A program made the position numbers and the translations under genes. Shown here piece by piece: positions 45,787 to 52,712 of a stretch of 52,832 nucleotides of DNA. The notes beneath the pieces are model-generated. The model saw nothing but the letters and a program-made list of their open reading frames with translations. It did not search any database and was not told the DNA's origin. The stretch's first letter is position 1. Every line of letters starts with the position of its first letter. The DNA comes from Saprospiraceae bacterium UBA3362 (GTDB lineage Bacteria > Bacteroidota > Bacteroidia > Chitinophagales > Saprospiraceae), in contig DEQQ01000089.1 in the NCBI GenBank assembly GCA_002360455.1, positions 1-52,832 of the forward strand. The letters are read 5' to 3'.

Positions 45787-47397
45787 GTAAACTACAAAAT
45801 GATTGTCACAAGATTTTGCAGTGTCTATTAAAAATTGGATCCATTGCGGACCAAACTTAAAATAATAAGCCAAGCCTCCTTGATTTCTTTCTTGCAAACC
45901 ACCATCAGGAAATAGCTGAGAATAGATTGCTTCCAATTGTTTAAGTTCTCCCTCCAATTTGAGCTTGTCGTGTTTTTGAATTTTTTGCTCTAAATGGAGC
46001 ATTCCCTGTGTCAGTTTTGTATGTTCTACTTCAAGAATTGTTTTGTACTGAGGGTCAAGAGGACTAAGACTGTCAGTAAGTTTCTTCCAAGCGTCTTTCC
46101 ATTGGTTGAGAAAGCTTTGAACATAATCAATAGAATTGCTATTTCTTATAACAAACTCTTTCTGAGACAGCTCCAATGATTTAAGACAAGAAGTGAAATC
46201 TATTTTCAAATTCTTTAACTTCTTAAGCGTTGTATTCTCAATAAACTGGGCAGACATCCTGCGGTATAAAAGAGGAAAACTGATATTGTTAAATTCAAAG
46301 CAGGATTTTAATTGCATCCAATATTGAATTTCAGAACCTCCGCCAACAAAAACTAAATTTGGGAATAAAAATTCTTGATAAAGAGGTCTGATTAAAACAT
46401 TTGGACTAAAATCTTGAGGGTGATTTTGAATTAAAGTTGCAAGAGAATTTTGATCTCCAAGCATCTCTCCGTCGTGAGTTTTAAAGTTGTCTTTATCCTT
46501 GATAATACGATCTCTATTGCCTTGTTTATCTAGATAAAACAAATTGTAATCTCTAGCATGAGCCTGCACTTCTCCTGTTTTGGAATACAAAGAGCCTGAG
46601 GTTTCTGTTGACAACTTCAGAGTGAACTGTTCTTGAATTTCCTTGATCATAATAGGGGCAAAGGCGGTTTTGCAATCGAGGTCATCCGGATTGAAAAACA
46701 GCAAGCCATAATCTCTAAATAGCTCGTCTATAAGTTCTTTATAAAAATCAACATATGTAGACGAGTCTTGTGCTATCTCTTTTAATTTAGAAATTAGAGG
46801 TTTTGCGAAAAGTTCTCTTTGAAACATTTCATCGAGTTCCTCTATGAGATTATCAAGGCCGGAAACACTCAATCTTCCGCTTGCTTTTTTCTCATTCACA
46901 TTCCATTGAAAGCGTTTATGGAATAATCTAACCTGACCAATTTCTTCCATATCATGATCTTCGGCGCCACAATAGTAAATGGGAATAAACTCATATTGAG
47001 GGAACTTCGCTTTAAGAGAATGAGTCAGTGCAATAGTACTGCATATTTTATAAATAAAATACAAGGGCCCGGTGAATAAAATTGGCTGATGTGCGCAAAT
47101 AACAGTGAACCCATTGGTTTGAGCTATAGAATTTAAATTCTTTTCTTGCAACACAGAAATCTTAGCCTTTTGATATTGTCGTTTAAGAACTGAGCTTATC
47201 AATGATCTGTTCTGATACGTTTTTGACTTGTGTTTGATTTGAGACTCAATATTTTCAAAAGTAGGTGTTTGAGATATCCATGCTGAAAAATGATTTGGAT
47301 GAAGCCAATATTCGACATCAGAGGACTTAAAATAAGGAATGGTTTCCGGGGAATAAAGTTGAGAATAAAATGAATCCAAAAATAAATATTTTGACAA
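45775..47397 (-). CDS. bshC: Bacillithiol biosynthesis cysteine-adding enzyme BshC
   Basis: 540 aa, the usual BshC length. Signatures include CAHQPILFTGPLYFIYKICSTIAL, FIPIYYCGAEDHDMEEIGQVR and FLFPNLVFVGGGSEIQYWMQLK. A coiled coil lies near 440-480. It would add cysteine to glucosaminyl-malate as the last step of bacillithiol synthesis. The TTG at 47397 is not a good start because it lies inside a perfect TATCTTTG -7 element (47395-47402); a second TTG at 47379 fits the transcript better. It is convergent with bshB1 and divergent from the ABC permease (40 bp). Confidence 0.92.
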   Translation of the reverse strand: MSKYLFLDSFYSQLYSPETIPYFKSSDVEYWLHPNHFSAWISQTPTFENIESQIKHKSKTYQNRSLISSVLKRQYQKAKISVLQEKNLNSIAQTNGFTVICAHQPILFTGPLYFIYKICSTIALTHSLKAKFPQYEFIPIYYCGAEDHDMEEIGQVRLFHKRFQWNVNEKKASGRLSVSGLDNLIEELDEMFQRELFAKPLISKLKEIAQDSSTYVDFYKELIDELFRDYGLLFFNPDDLDCKTAFAPIMIKEIQEQFTLKLSTETSGSLYSKTGEVQAHARDYNLFYLDKQGNRDRIIKDKDNFKTHDGEMLGDQNSLATLIQNHPQDFSPNVLIRPLYQEFLFPNLVFVGGGSEIQYWMQLKSCFEFNNISFPLLYRRMSAQFIENTTLKKLKNLKIDFTSCLKSLELSQKEFVIRNSNSIDYVQSFLNQWKDAWKKLTDSLSPLDPQYKTILEVEHTKLTQGMLHLEQKIQKHDKLKLEGELKQLEAIYSQLFPDGGLQERNQGGLAYYFKFGPQWIQFLIDTAKSCDNHFVVYQTQ

Positions 47398-47402
47398 AGA
47401 TA
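47395..47402 (-). promoter_or_regulatory. -7 element upstream of bshC
   Basis: TATCTTTG on the minus strand matches the consensus exactly. It overlaps the first possible start codon of bshC, so translation probably begins downstream. Confidence 0.45.
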
Positions 47403-47437
47403 TAAATTTGTATTATCCTTGCTAAAAATTTGCCAAT

Positions 47438-48487
47438 TTGATTTTATACATTATTAAGCGAACATTATTTGGATTGATAGCGATGCTTGTCGGCATGATG
47501 TTGATTTTTTGGATTTTAAGCCTGTCTAATGTTGATCCGGCAAGAGCGATTTATGGAGAAAAAGCAGATGAAAAAGTATTGCAAAAATTCCGTGAAACTC
47601 AACATCTAGATCACTCCGTTGCGGTTCAAATGTTGTATTATCTTAATGATTTGTCTCCGCTTCATTTTGTCGATGAAAAGGAAAATATAAATCAGTACCG
47701 ATGGACGCTATTTCGGATGGGAACGATAAAGCTTGTTTTGCATAAGCCTGATTTTGGGGTTTCTTACTCTTATTCTGAGCCGGTGATTTCGATGGTTGGA
47801 AATGCATTTTTAGCCACTTTGGTTCTTGCACTATGTGCCATGTTTTTTGGAGTTGTGGTTGGGGTGCTTCTAGGGATTGTGAGCAGTCGCTATTATGGAT
47901 TATGGCAAGACCAACTCATTCAGTCCGTTTGTACCTTTTTTATTTCATTGCCTTCCTTTATAACAGCAATAATATTAAGTTTTATTCTGGCTTTCAGTTT
48001 AGGAGCTTGGACAGGATTAGAAATTCAAGGTGGACTGTTTGAAATAGATGATTGGGGCAATGAAGTTGTCCGGCTACGAAATTTGATCTTGCCGGCACTT
48101 GCCTTAGGCTCCAGACCTATTGCTGTGATATGTCAGATGACTAGGTCTGCCTTTGTTGAAGTAGCCCATCAAGATTACATGAGAACGGCAAAATCCAAAG
48201 GCCTATCCGAATACTATATCAGTTGGATTCATCAAATGAGAAATACTCTTAATCCTATTCTTACAACTGTAAGTGGATGGTTTGCATCAGTTTTGACCGG
48301 AGCCGTTTTTGTGGAGTCTGTGTTTAATTATAAAGGCTTGGGTGATCTCTGCGTAAGTGCACTAAATCATTATGACAGGCCTCTGATTTTAGCTTGTTCG
48401 TTTTTGTTTGTTTTAGTTTTTGTGACAATAAATTTGTTGGCAGATTTAGTGAATGCATGGAATGATCCAAGAATTCAAATTCAGTAA
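47438..48487 (+). CDS. ABC transporter permease, DppB/OppB type
   Basis: 349 aa, with six predicted TM helices and the periplasmic loop typical of the peptide/nickel permease family. The EAA-like loop HQDYMRTAKSKGLSEYYISWIHQMRNTL near residue 245 binds the ATPase. ALALGSRPIAVICQMTRSAFVEV and VFVESVFNYKGLGDL are also characteristic. The start is TTG at 47438. No partner permease, ATPase or binding protein is adjacent, so the rest of the system is encoded elsewhere. It is the last ordinary gene before the toxin cassette region. Confidence 0.85.
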   Translation: MILYIIKRTLFGLIAMLVGMMLIFWILSLSNVDPARAIYGEKADEKVLQKFRETQHLDHSVAVQMLYYLNDLSPLHFVDEKENINQYRWTLFRMGTIKLVLHKPDFGVSYSYSEPVISMVGNAFLATLVLALCAMFFGVVVGVLLGIVSSRYYGLWQDQLIQSVCTFFISLPSFITAIILSFILAFSLGAWTGLEIQGGLFEIDDWGNEVVRLRNLILPALALGSRPIAVICQMTRSAFVEVAHQDYMRTAKSKGLSEYYISWIHQMRNTLNPILTTVSGWFASVLTGAVFVESVFNYKGLGDLCVSALNHYDRPLILACSFLFVLVFVTINLLADLVNAWNDPRIQIQ

Positions 48488-48955
48488 AAAATAATCAAAT
48501 CATAGTCTAACCTCATCGATCATTTTCTCTAGATCATCTTTGTAATTTATTCTTAAAGAAAAGTACAAATTGAACTTGAGAAACATCCTTGAACAGATGA
48601 GATATAAAAATCCACAATCTATTGCAAACCTCTTGTACTCTCTACGAATTGCTGCCGAGGGCATGTGGAAGTTAAGTATTCCTCTCTGTAAAAGGGGAAT
48701 ATTTGTAAGGTTTGATCATATTATTTCGCTCAGTCATGATAACTCTTCGAAGTAGGAATATTTTATACCGAACGTGGTACTCCTAGCAATAAATTCATGA
48801 AGACTATTCTAAGACTTGAGCTTTCTAAGGAATATGAGTTTATTTTTTCATGTTCATTGAATATTGAATTGTTATAAATTTCATTGCTGAATTCAATATT
48901 TAAGTGCGACGATTTACAAAAATACTTCATTTGGAGACACCATCCCATCAAGTGT
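48488..48955. other. Gene-free stretch before the toxin array
   Basis: No convincing gene. It contains a perfect 11-bp inverted repeat AATATTGAATT (48860-48870) and AATTCAATATT (48890-48900) with a 19-nt spacer, and a weaker hairpin near 48680-48705 (TATTCC/GGAATA). It separates the chromosomal gene at 47438-48487 from the repeat block. Confidence 0.5.
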
Positions 48956-49344
48956 GTGATTGTAAATGGATTTTAGCGTGGAGCTTTCTGATTCTTAGCT
49001 TAATGTTTTCATTGTTCTTTTGGCTTGATCCAAAAGATCAAGGCTGTTTTCATTTCTTAACGCCTTTGTATTCATTCAAAAGCTAAACCGAAAAAACTCG
49101 CTGTGGCTTTTTTCTTTCTTTTTTGATTTTCTCCTCCTCTCGTTTTTTTGTTTATTCTTGGTTTGTGCTCAAACAGTTTTCTGTTTTTAACGCTTTTGAA
49201 TAAACACAAAAGCTAAAATGAAAAAGGCCGGCAGGAATTTTTAATGTGTAATTCATTTTGGTATTATTGAAAAAAACCGAAGATAAAGAGGATATCCTAT
49301 ATTTTAGCTTGGAGTTTTCTGACTTTTGGTCTATGGTTTTCATT

Positions 49345-49370
49345 GTTCTTTTGGCTTGATCCAAAAGAAC
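49345..49370. repeat. 10-bp hairpin within the repeat block
   Basis: GTTCTTTTGG and CCAAAAGAAC with the 6-nt loop CTTGAT. It occurs again at 52550-52575, with degenerate versions at 49016-49037 and 52203-52224. It could act as a terminator or a REP-like target. Confidence 0.7.
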
Positions 49371-49449
49371 GAAATTTAATCCTTTGGCTGATTGTATTGG
49401 TTGTAGGTTTATTGGTCAAAATTATTTCCGTTTCTTCATTAAGAATTTT

Positions 49450-49457
49450 TACTTTTG
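49450..49457 (+). promoter_or_regulatory. -7 element directly before toxin 1
   Basis: TACTTTTG matches TAnnTTTG and ends 4 bp before the ATG at 49462. The transcript would be leaderless or nearly so. It is also present at 52655-52662 in the second copy. Confidence 0.45.
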
Positions 49458-49461
49458 CAAT

Positions 49462-50082
49462 ATGTGGAGATTTCTGTCCATATTATTTTTTTTCTTCGGG
49501 CTACTAACGCCCATTCCGATCTTCTCTATCACTCAATATGACTGGCGACTTGTTGGAGAACTTGAAGTCGGGGATAAAGTACTTACCTATCATGGTGAAG
49601 CTACTGTAACAAGTACCGAGAAGAAGGATGGAAGTGAAGCGGTGTATAATCTGGAGATTAAAGACCTTCACAACTTCTTGGTGGGGGATGTTGGGGTTGT
49701 GGTGCATAATAATTATCTTCAGAATTTAATAAAGGGAGTTAAAGGCGCAAAAGGCTTAAAAGGAACTGCCTATGAAGATTGGTTGCACGACATAATTCCA
49801 GGTGCAAAGAAGGCAATGCCAAAAGATTTGGGAACATGGCAAGCACGAGAATATGACGTATTTTTTGAATTAAACGGAAAAAAAATTTTAGGAGAAGCTA
49901 AATCAGGCAATGCACTAAATTTACAAGCTTGGCCTGACAGACGATCAAGCATAAAACAACAATATGACGATGCTATTGCGCATGGGTATGAATTTTACTT
50001 ATTTTCAAATACAAAGGTGCCTGACTATGCTAGAACTTGGCTAACCAGTAAAGGCATACAGATAGTTGAAACATTAGACTGA
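49462..50082 (+). CDS. Toxin cassette 1: truncated HINT domain plus PD-(D/E)XK nuclease-like toxin
   Basis: 206 aa from the ATG at 49462; a TTG at 49384 in frame is less likely, because the promoter lies after it. Residues 1-22 (MWRFLSILFFFFGLL and so on) are signal-peptide-like and encoded by the repeat block. Residues 27-84 are the C-terminal part of a HINT autoprocessing domain (DWRLVGELEVGDKVL, VYNLEIKDLHNFLVG, VVHNN), with cleavage expected at His82-Asn83. The toxin domain follows: YEDWLHDII (Glu105), REYDVFF (Asp132), ILGEAKSG (Glu145, Lys147), the D-ExK layout of restriction-endonuclease-fold toxins (Tox-REase type). A nuclease target is inferred. The HINT N-terminal half is missing, so it looks like an orphan tip module. 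The likely immunity gene starts 1 bp after the stop. Confidence 0.75.
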   Translation: MWRFLSILFFFFGLLTPIPIFSITQYDWRLVGELEVGDKVLTYHGEATVTSTEKKDGSEAVYNLEIKDLHNFLVGDVGVVVHNNYLQNLIKGVKGAKGLKGTAYEDWLHDIIPGAKKAMPKDLGTWQAREYDVFFELNGKKILGEAKSGNALNLQAWPDRRSSIKQQYDDAIAHGYEFYLFSNTKVPDYARTWLTSKGIQIVETLD

Positions 50083-50083
50083 C

Positions 50084-50497
50084 ATGGGGAAGCAAGCAAG
50101 AATCGAGATTAGTTATCATGAAGGGAATTACAATTTGTATGAAATTTATAAATATTTCTTTTCATGTAAAGCTATTTCTTATTTTGATGTAGACTATTTT
50201 TGGGTTGATGATGAACTTATAAAATTTGAATTAAACCAAAATCAAAAAATGTCAGACATCTTTTTGGATACAATATCGAAATACAATAAAAAGCATATTG
50301 GATTTAATCTAATATTTAAAGATATCATTACTTATCATAATTTGAATATTGTTGAAGGTCGACAAATAACAATTGGTATTGGTCAACCAAAAATGATAAA
50401 AAGTTTGAATGTGCCAGATTTTTCATACTATTCAAAAATAATACTACCCTATTTTTCACTATATGAATTTGAAAAAATAGAATTTAGTTATTCTTAA
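50084..50497 (+). CDS. Putative immunity protein for toxin 1
   Basis: 137 aa, no recognised family. Mixed alpha/beta content, rich in Tyr, Phe, Ile and Lys, predicted cytoplasmic, no signal peptide. The ATG is one base after the toxin stop, the position where immunity genes lie in polymorphic toxin loci. The role rests on this context only. The codon usage is strongly AT-biased, as in the toxin tips. Confidence 0.65.
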   Translation: MGKQARIEISYHEGNYNLYEIYKYFFSCKAISYFDVDYFWVDDELIKFELNQNQKMSDIFLDTISKYNKKHIGFNLIFKDIITYHNLNIVEGRQITIGIGQPKMIKSLNVPDFSYYSKIILPYFSLYEFEKIEFSYS

Positions 50498-50556
50498 AAT
50501 TTGAACCCTCATAAGTTACAAAAAATTTAGATAAGTTCATTGAGGATGTTTTTTAG

Positions 50557-50564
50557 TACCTTTG
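50557..50564 (+). promoter_or_regulatory. -7 element directly before toxin 2
   Basis: TACCTTTG matches the consensus and ends 6 bp before the ATG at 50571, so the mRNA would have almost no leader, as at cassette 1. A weak -33 TTG lies at about 50539. Confidence 0.5.
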
Positions 50565-50570
50565 CTATAA

Positions 50571-51776
50571 ATGAAATACATAGTTCAAATATTATTTTCA
50601 TTTTTTAGACTTGAAAATACCCCCGTATTAATGTCAAGTAATCCCATCAGTCAAAACGGCAAAGCCTACGCCATAGCTGCTATGATGCCGTTTGCCATGG
50701 TGCCTGTTGATGATACACCTTTGCTAAGCTATGCCCTTGCTCACAAGACCGTAAACTCAAGCTATACCATGACAGCATCAAATAACGATGATGTAAGCAT
50801 GGCGTTGATGAATGGTGATCCTTTTACAAGTGCTGAGCAAAAGCAGAGAGACCTATATGAAATCAACGACACTGATTGGTATAGAGTATCATTCGAAGGT
50901 GTATATTCATCATCGGTTTGTCACTTGGCAATGCACAATGATTGGATACAATCAAAAGGTTATGTGACTGATGGTATTGTCAATATGAATCTACCTGAAC
51001 AAGGCATCTCAGGGCCATTCAAAATCACATCCATCAAGCACATCACACCGCAAAAGAAGCCTATAGATGAAGACCCAAATGATGATTATGAATACCAACC
51101 TGTCACAGGACTATTCATCCACCATAGCGATCAAGTCCATAATATCACATTCGTAAGTGCCAATGGTGATTGGCACGAGACTATTGGAGTAACAGCACCA
51201 CATCCGATATTCTCTACCACTCACAATGACTGGCGACTTGCTGGAGAACTTGAAGTTGGTGAGAAAGTACTTACTTATCATGGAGAAGCGAGTGTAACAA
51301 ATACTGAGAAGAAGGATGAAAGTGAAGCGGTTTATAATCTGGAGATTAAGGATTTGCATAACTTCCTTGTTGGAGATTCTGGTTTTGTTGTACATAATAA
51401 TTGTATCCTTGATGATTTAATTGCCTCTTTAAAAAATATTGGTAAGAAATATAACTGGGTTGATGGTGATAAGTCAACACATTTTAAGTGTGCTGAAAAA
51501 GCTAAGGAATTAAGAAAGCACTTAAAATCAAAAGGAGTAACTAACCCATGTTCAAAGAAGTTGAGAGTTTTTAATAAAATAAATGGAAAATGGTCTAATT
51601 TTATTGAATTCAATGGGAAAATTATTGCAGAAACAGGATTTCATATTTTTACTTTGGTTAACGGAAAGGTATATGATAATCTTAATCCAAACGGAATAGA
51701 TATTAATGATTTTTTTGATAAATTAGATCTACCCCCAAATCAATTTGATACAGATTTAACTGATTTATGCGATTAA
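50571..51776 (+). CDS. Toxin cassette 2: HINT domain plus papain-fold (Tox-PL-2-like) toxin
   Basis: 401 aa. Residues 25-205 are a pre-HINT segment (TDGIVNMNLPEQGISGPFKI, EDPNDDYEYQPVTGLFIHHSD). The HINT block is APHPIFSTTHNDWRLAGELEVGEKVL (about 209-234) up to FVVHNN (274-277), with the His-Asn cleavage site at 275-276. An N-terminal HINT Cys start is not evident, so this too is a partial module, with a longer upstream part than cassettes 1 and 3. The toxin domain: Cys307 in THFKCAEKAKELRKHL, then GFHIFTLVNGKVYDNLNPNG with His358 and Asp369. This matches papain fold toxin 2 (Tox-PL-2), a cysteine-protease or deamidase fold. The next gene starts 3 bp after the stop. Confidence 0.8.
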   Translation: MKYIVQILFSFFRLENTPVLMSSNPISQNGKAYAIAAMMPFAMVPVDDTPLLSYALAHKTVNSSYTMTASNNDDVSMALMNGDPFTSAEQKQRDLYEINDTDWYRVSFEGVYSSSVCHLAMHNDWIQSKGYVTDGIVNMNLPEQGISGPFKITSIKHITPQKKPIDEDPNDDYEYQPVTGLFIHHSDQVHNITFVSANGDWHETIGVTAPHPIFSTTHNDWRLAGELEVGEKVLTYHGEASVTNTEKKDESEAVYNLEIKDLHNFLVGDSGFVVHNNCILDDLIASLKNIGKKYNWVDGDKSTHFKCAEKAKELRKHLKSKGVTNPCSKKLRVFNKINGKWSNFIEFNGKIIAETGFHIFTLVNGKVYDNLNPNGIDINDFFDKLDLPPNQFDTDLTDLCD

Positions 51777-51779
51777 GTT

Positions 51780-52109
51780 ATGACAGGGCTAATTAGTATT
51801 TTACTTTATTATTATAATCATGGAAATCCAAATGTATTTAGACATATTAGAGAGATTTATTTTTTTATTGATGGATTTAGGATCGCATCAGACGTAAATT
51901 CTTTGGAGTACACTATACTGATGGAATTTATGGAATTTATGGAAAACAAATATGTAAGAAAACCTGAAGCCATGAGTATATATACTTATTTAGAGAAAAG
52001 ACAAAAAGACAATATTGATGGAGTATATAAATTTTATAAATTATTATTTGAATTTTTGGATTTAAAAGGCATAGATTATTCAGAATATAAAAAAAGAAAA
52101 AAACATTGA
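51780..52109 (+). CDS. Putative immunity protein for toxin 2
   Basis: 109 aa, not recognised. Mostly helical, with many aromatic residues (YYYNHGN, FMEFMEN, KFYKLLFEFLDL) and a basic tail KKRKKH. No signal peptide. It starts three bases after the papain-fold toxin and ends 33 bp before the second repeat block, which makes it the last gene of cassette 2. The immunity role is inferred from position. Confidence 0.65.
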   Translation: MTGLISILLYYYNHGNPNVFRHIREIYFFIDGFRIASDVNSLEYTILMEFMEFMENKYVRKPEAMSIYTYLEKRQKDNIDGVYKFYKLLFEFLDLKGIDYSEYKKRKKH

Positions 52110-52472
52110 TATTGTTAAATTTAAATAGTATCCCGCAAAGTATGCGATTATAAATGCACTTAGCTTTGAGTTTTCTAACTTCTGGCTTATGGCTTTCATT
52201 GTTCCTTTGGCTTGATCCAAAAGATCAAGGCTGTTTTCATTTCTTAACGCCTTTGTATTCATTCAAAAGCTAAACCGAAAAAACTCGCTGTGGCTTTTAT
52301 CTTTCTTTTTTGATTTTCTCGTCATCTCGTTTTTTTGTTTATTCTTGGTTTGTGCTCAAACAGTTTTCTGTTTTTAACGCTTTTGAATAAACACAAAGTC
52401 TAAAATGAAAAATGCCGTTCATAATTTCTCATTCTATTATTTTAGACTATTGTATAATTCAATTTGGTATTA

Positions 52473-52712
52473 ATGAAAAGGCCGAAGATAAAGAGGATAT
52501 CCTATATTTTAGCTTGGAGTTTTCTGACTTTTGGTCTATGGTTTTCATTGTTCTTTTGGCTTGATCCAAAAGAACGAAATTTAATCCTTTGGCTGATTGT
52601 ATTGGTTGTAGGTTTATTGGTCAAAATTATTTCCGTTTCTTCATTAAGAATTTTTACTTTTGCAATATGTGGAGATTTCTGTCCATATTATTTTTATTAT
52701 TCGGGGTACTAA
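52473..52712 (+). pseudogene. 79-codon hydrophobic frame inside repeat copy 2
   Basis: The ATG at 52473 opens 79 codons with two hydrophobic segments (ISYILAWSFLTFGLWFSLFFWL and LILWLIVLVVGLLVKIISV, split by DPKERN). In copy 1 an extra A near 49270-49276 shifts the frame and removes the start, although the DNA beyond is identical. A conserved gene would not be expected to tolerate this. It is either a remnant or just the reading of a DNA repeat. Confidence 0.3.

Larger units (their letters stand above)
48956..49629 (+). repeat. Long direct repeat, copy 1 (leader of toxin cassette 1)
   Basis: This block recurs at 52143-52832 with the same order of elements. 49277-49490 reads as identical to 52482-52695 (214 bp, offset 3205). 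It contains two 37-nt direct sub-repeats starting AACGC (49059-49095 and 49189-49225, 130 bp apart) and two hairpins CTTTTGG-CTTGAT-CCAAAAG (about 49016-49037; 10-bp stem at 49345-49370). The right end runs into the HINT coding region. No transposase is present. Confidence 0.9.

Noticed and set aside
48570..48755. 61-codon frame before the toxin array
   Set aside because: It has a TTG start, no promoter and no recognisable features; the composition is like intergenic DNA.
48904..49086. 60-codon ORF with FSLFFWLDPKDQG
   Set aside because: It is a translation of the repeat block; the same hydrophobic phrase occurs in shifted context in the other copies, and no start signals exist.
49059..49225. 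37-nt repeats as a CRISPR array
   Set aside because: There are only two units, 130 bp apart, with internal divergence and no cas genes; the spacing is identical in the second copy, so there are no variable spacers.
49384..49461. Longer TTG start for toxin 1
   Set aside because: The candidate -7 promoter at 49450-49457 lies after this start, and the ATG at 49462 gives a clean hydrophobic leader shared with cassette 3.
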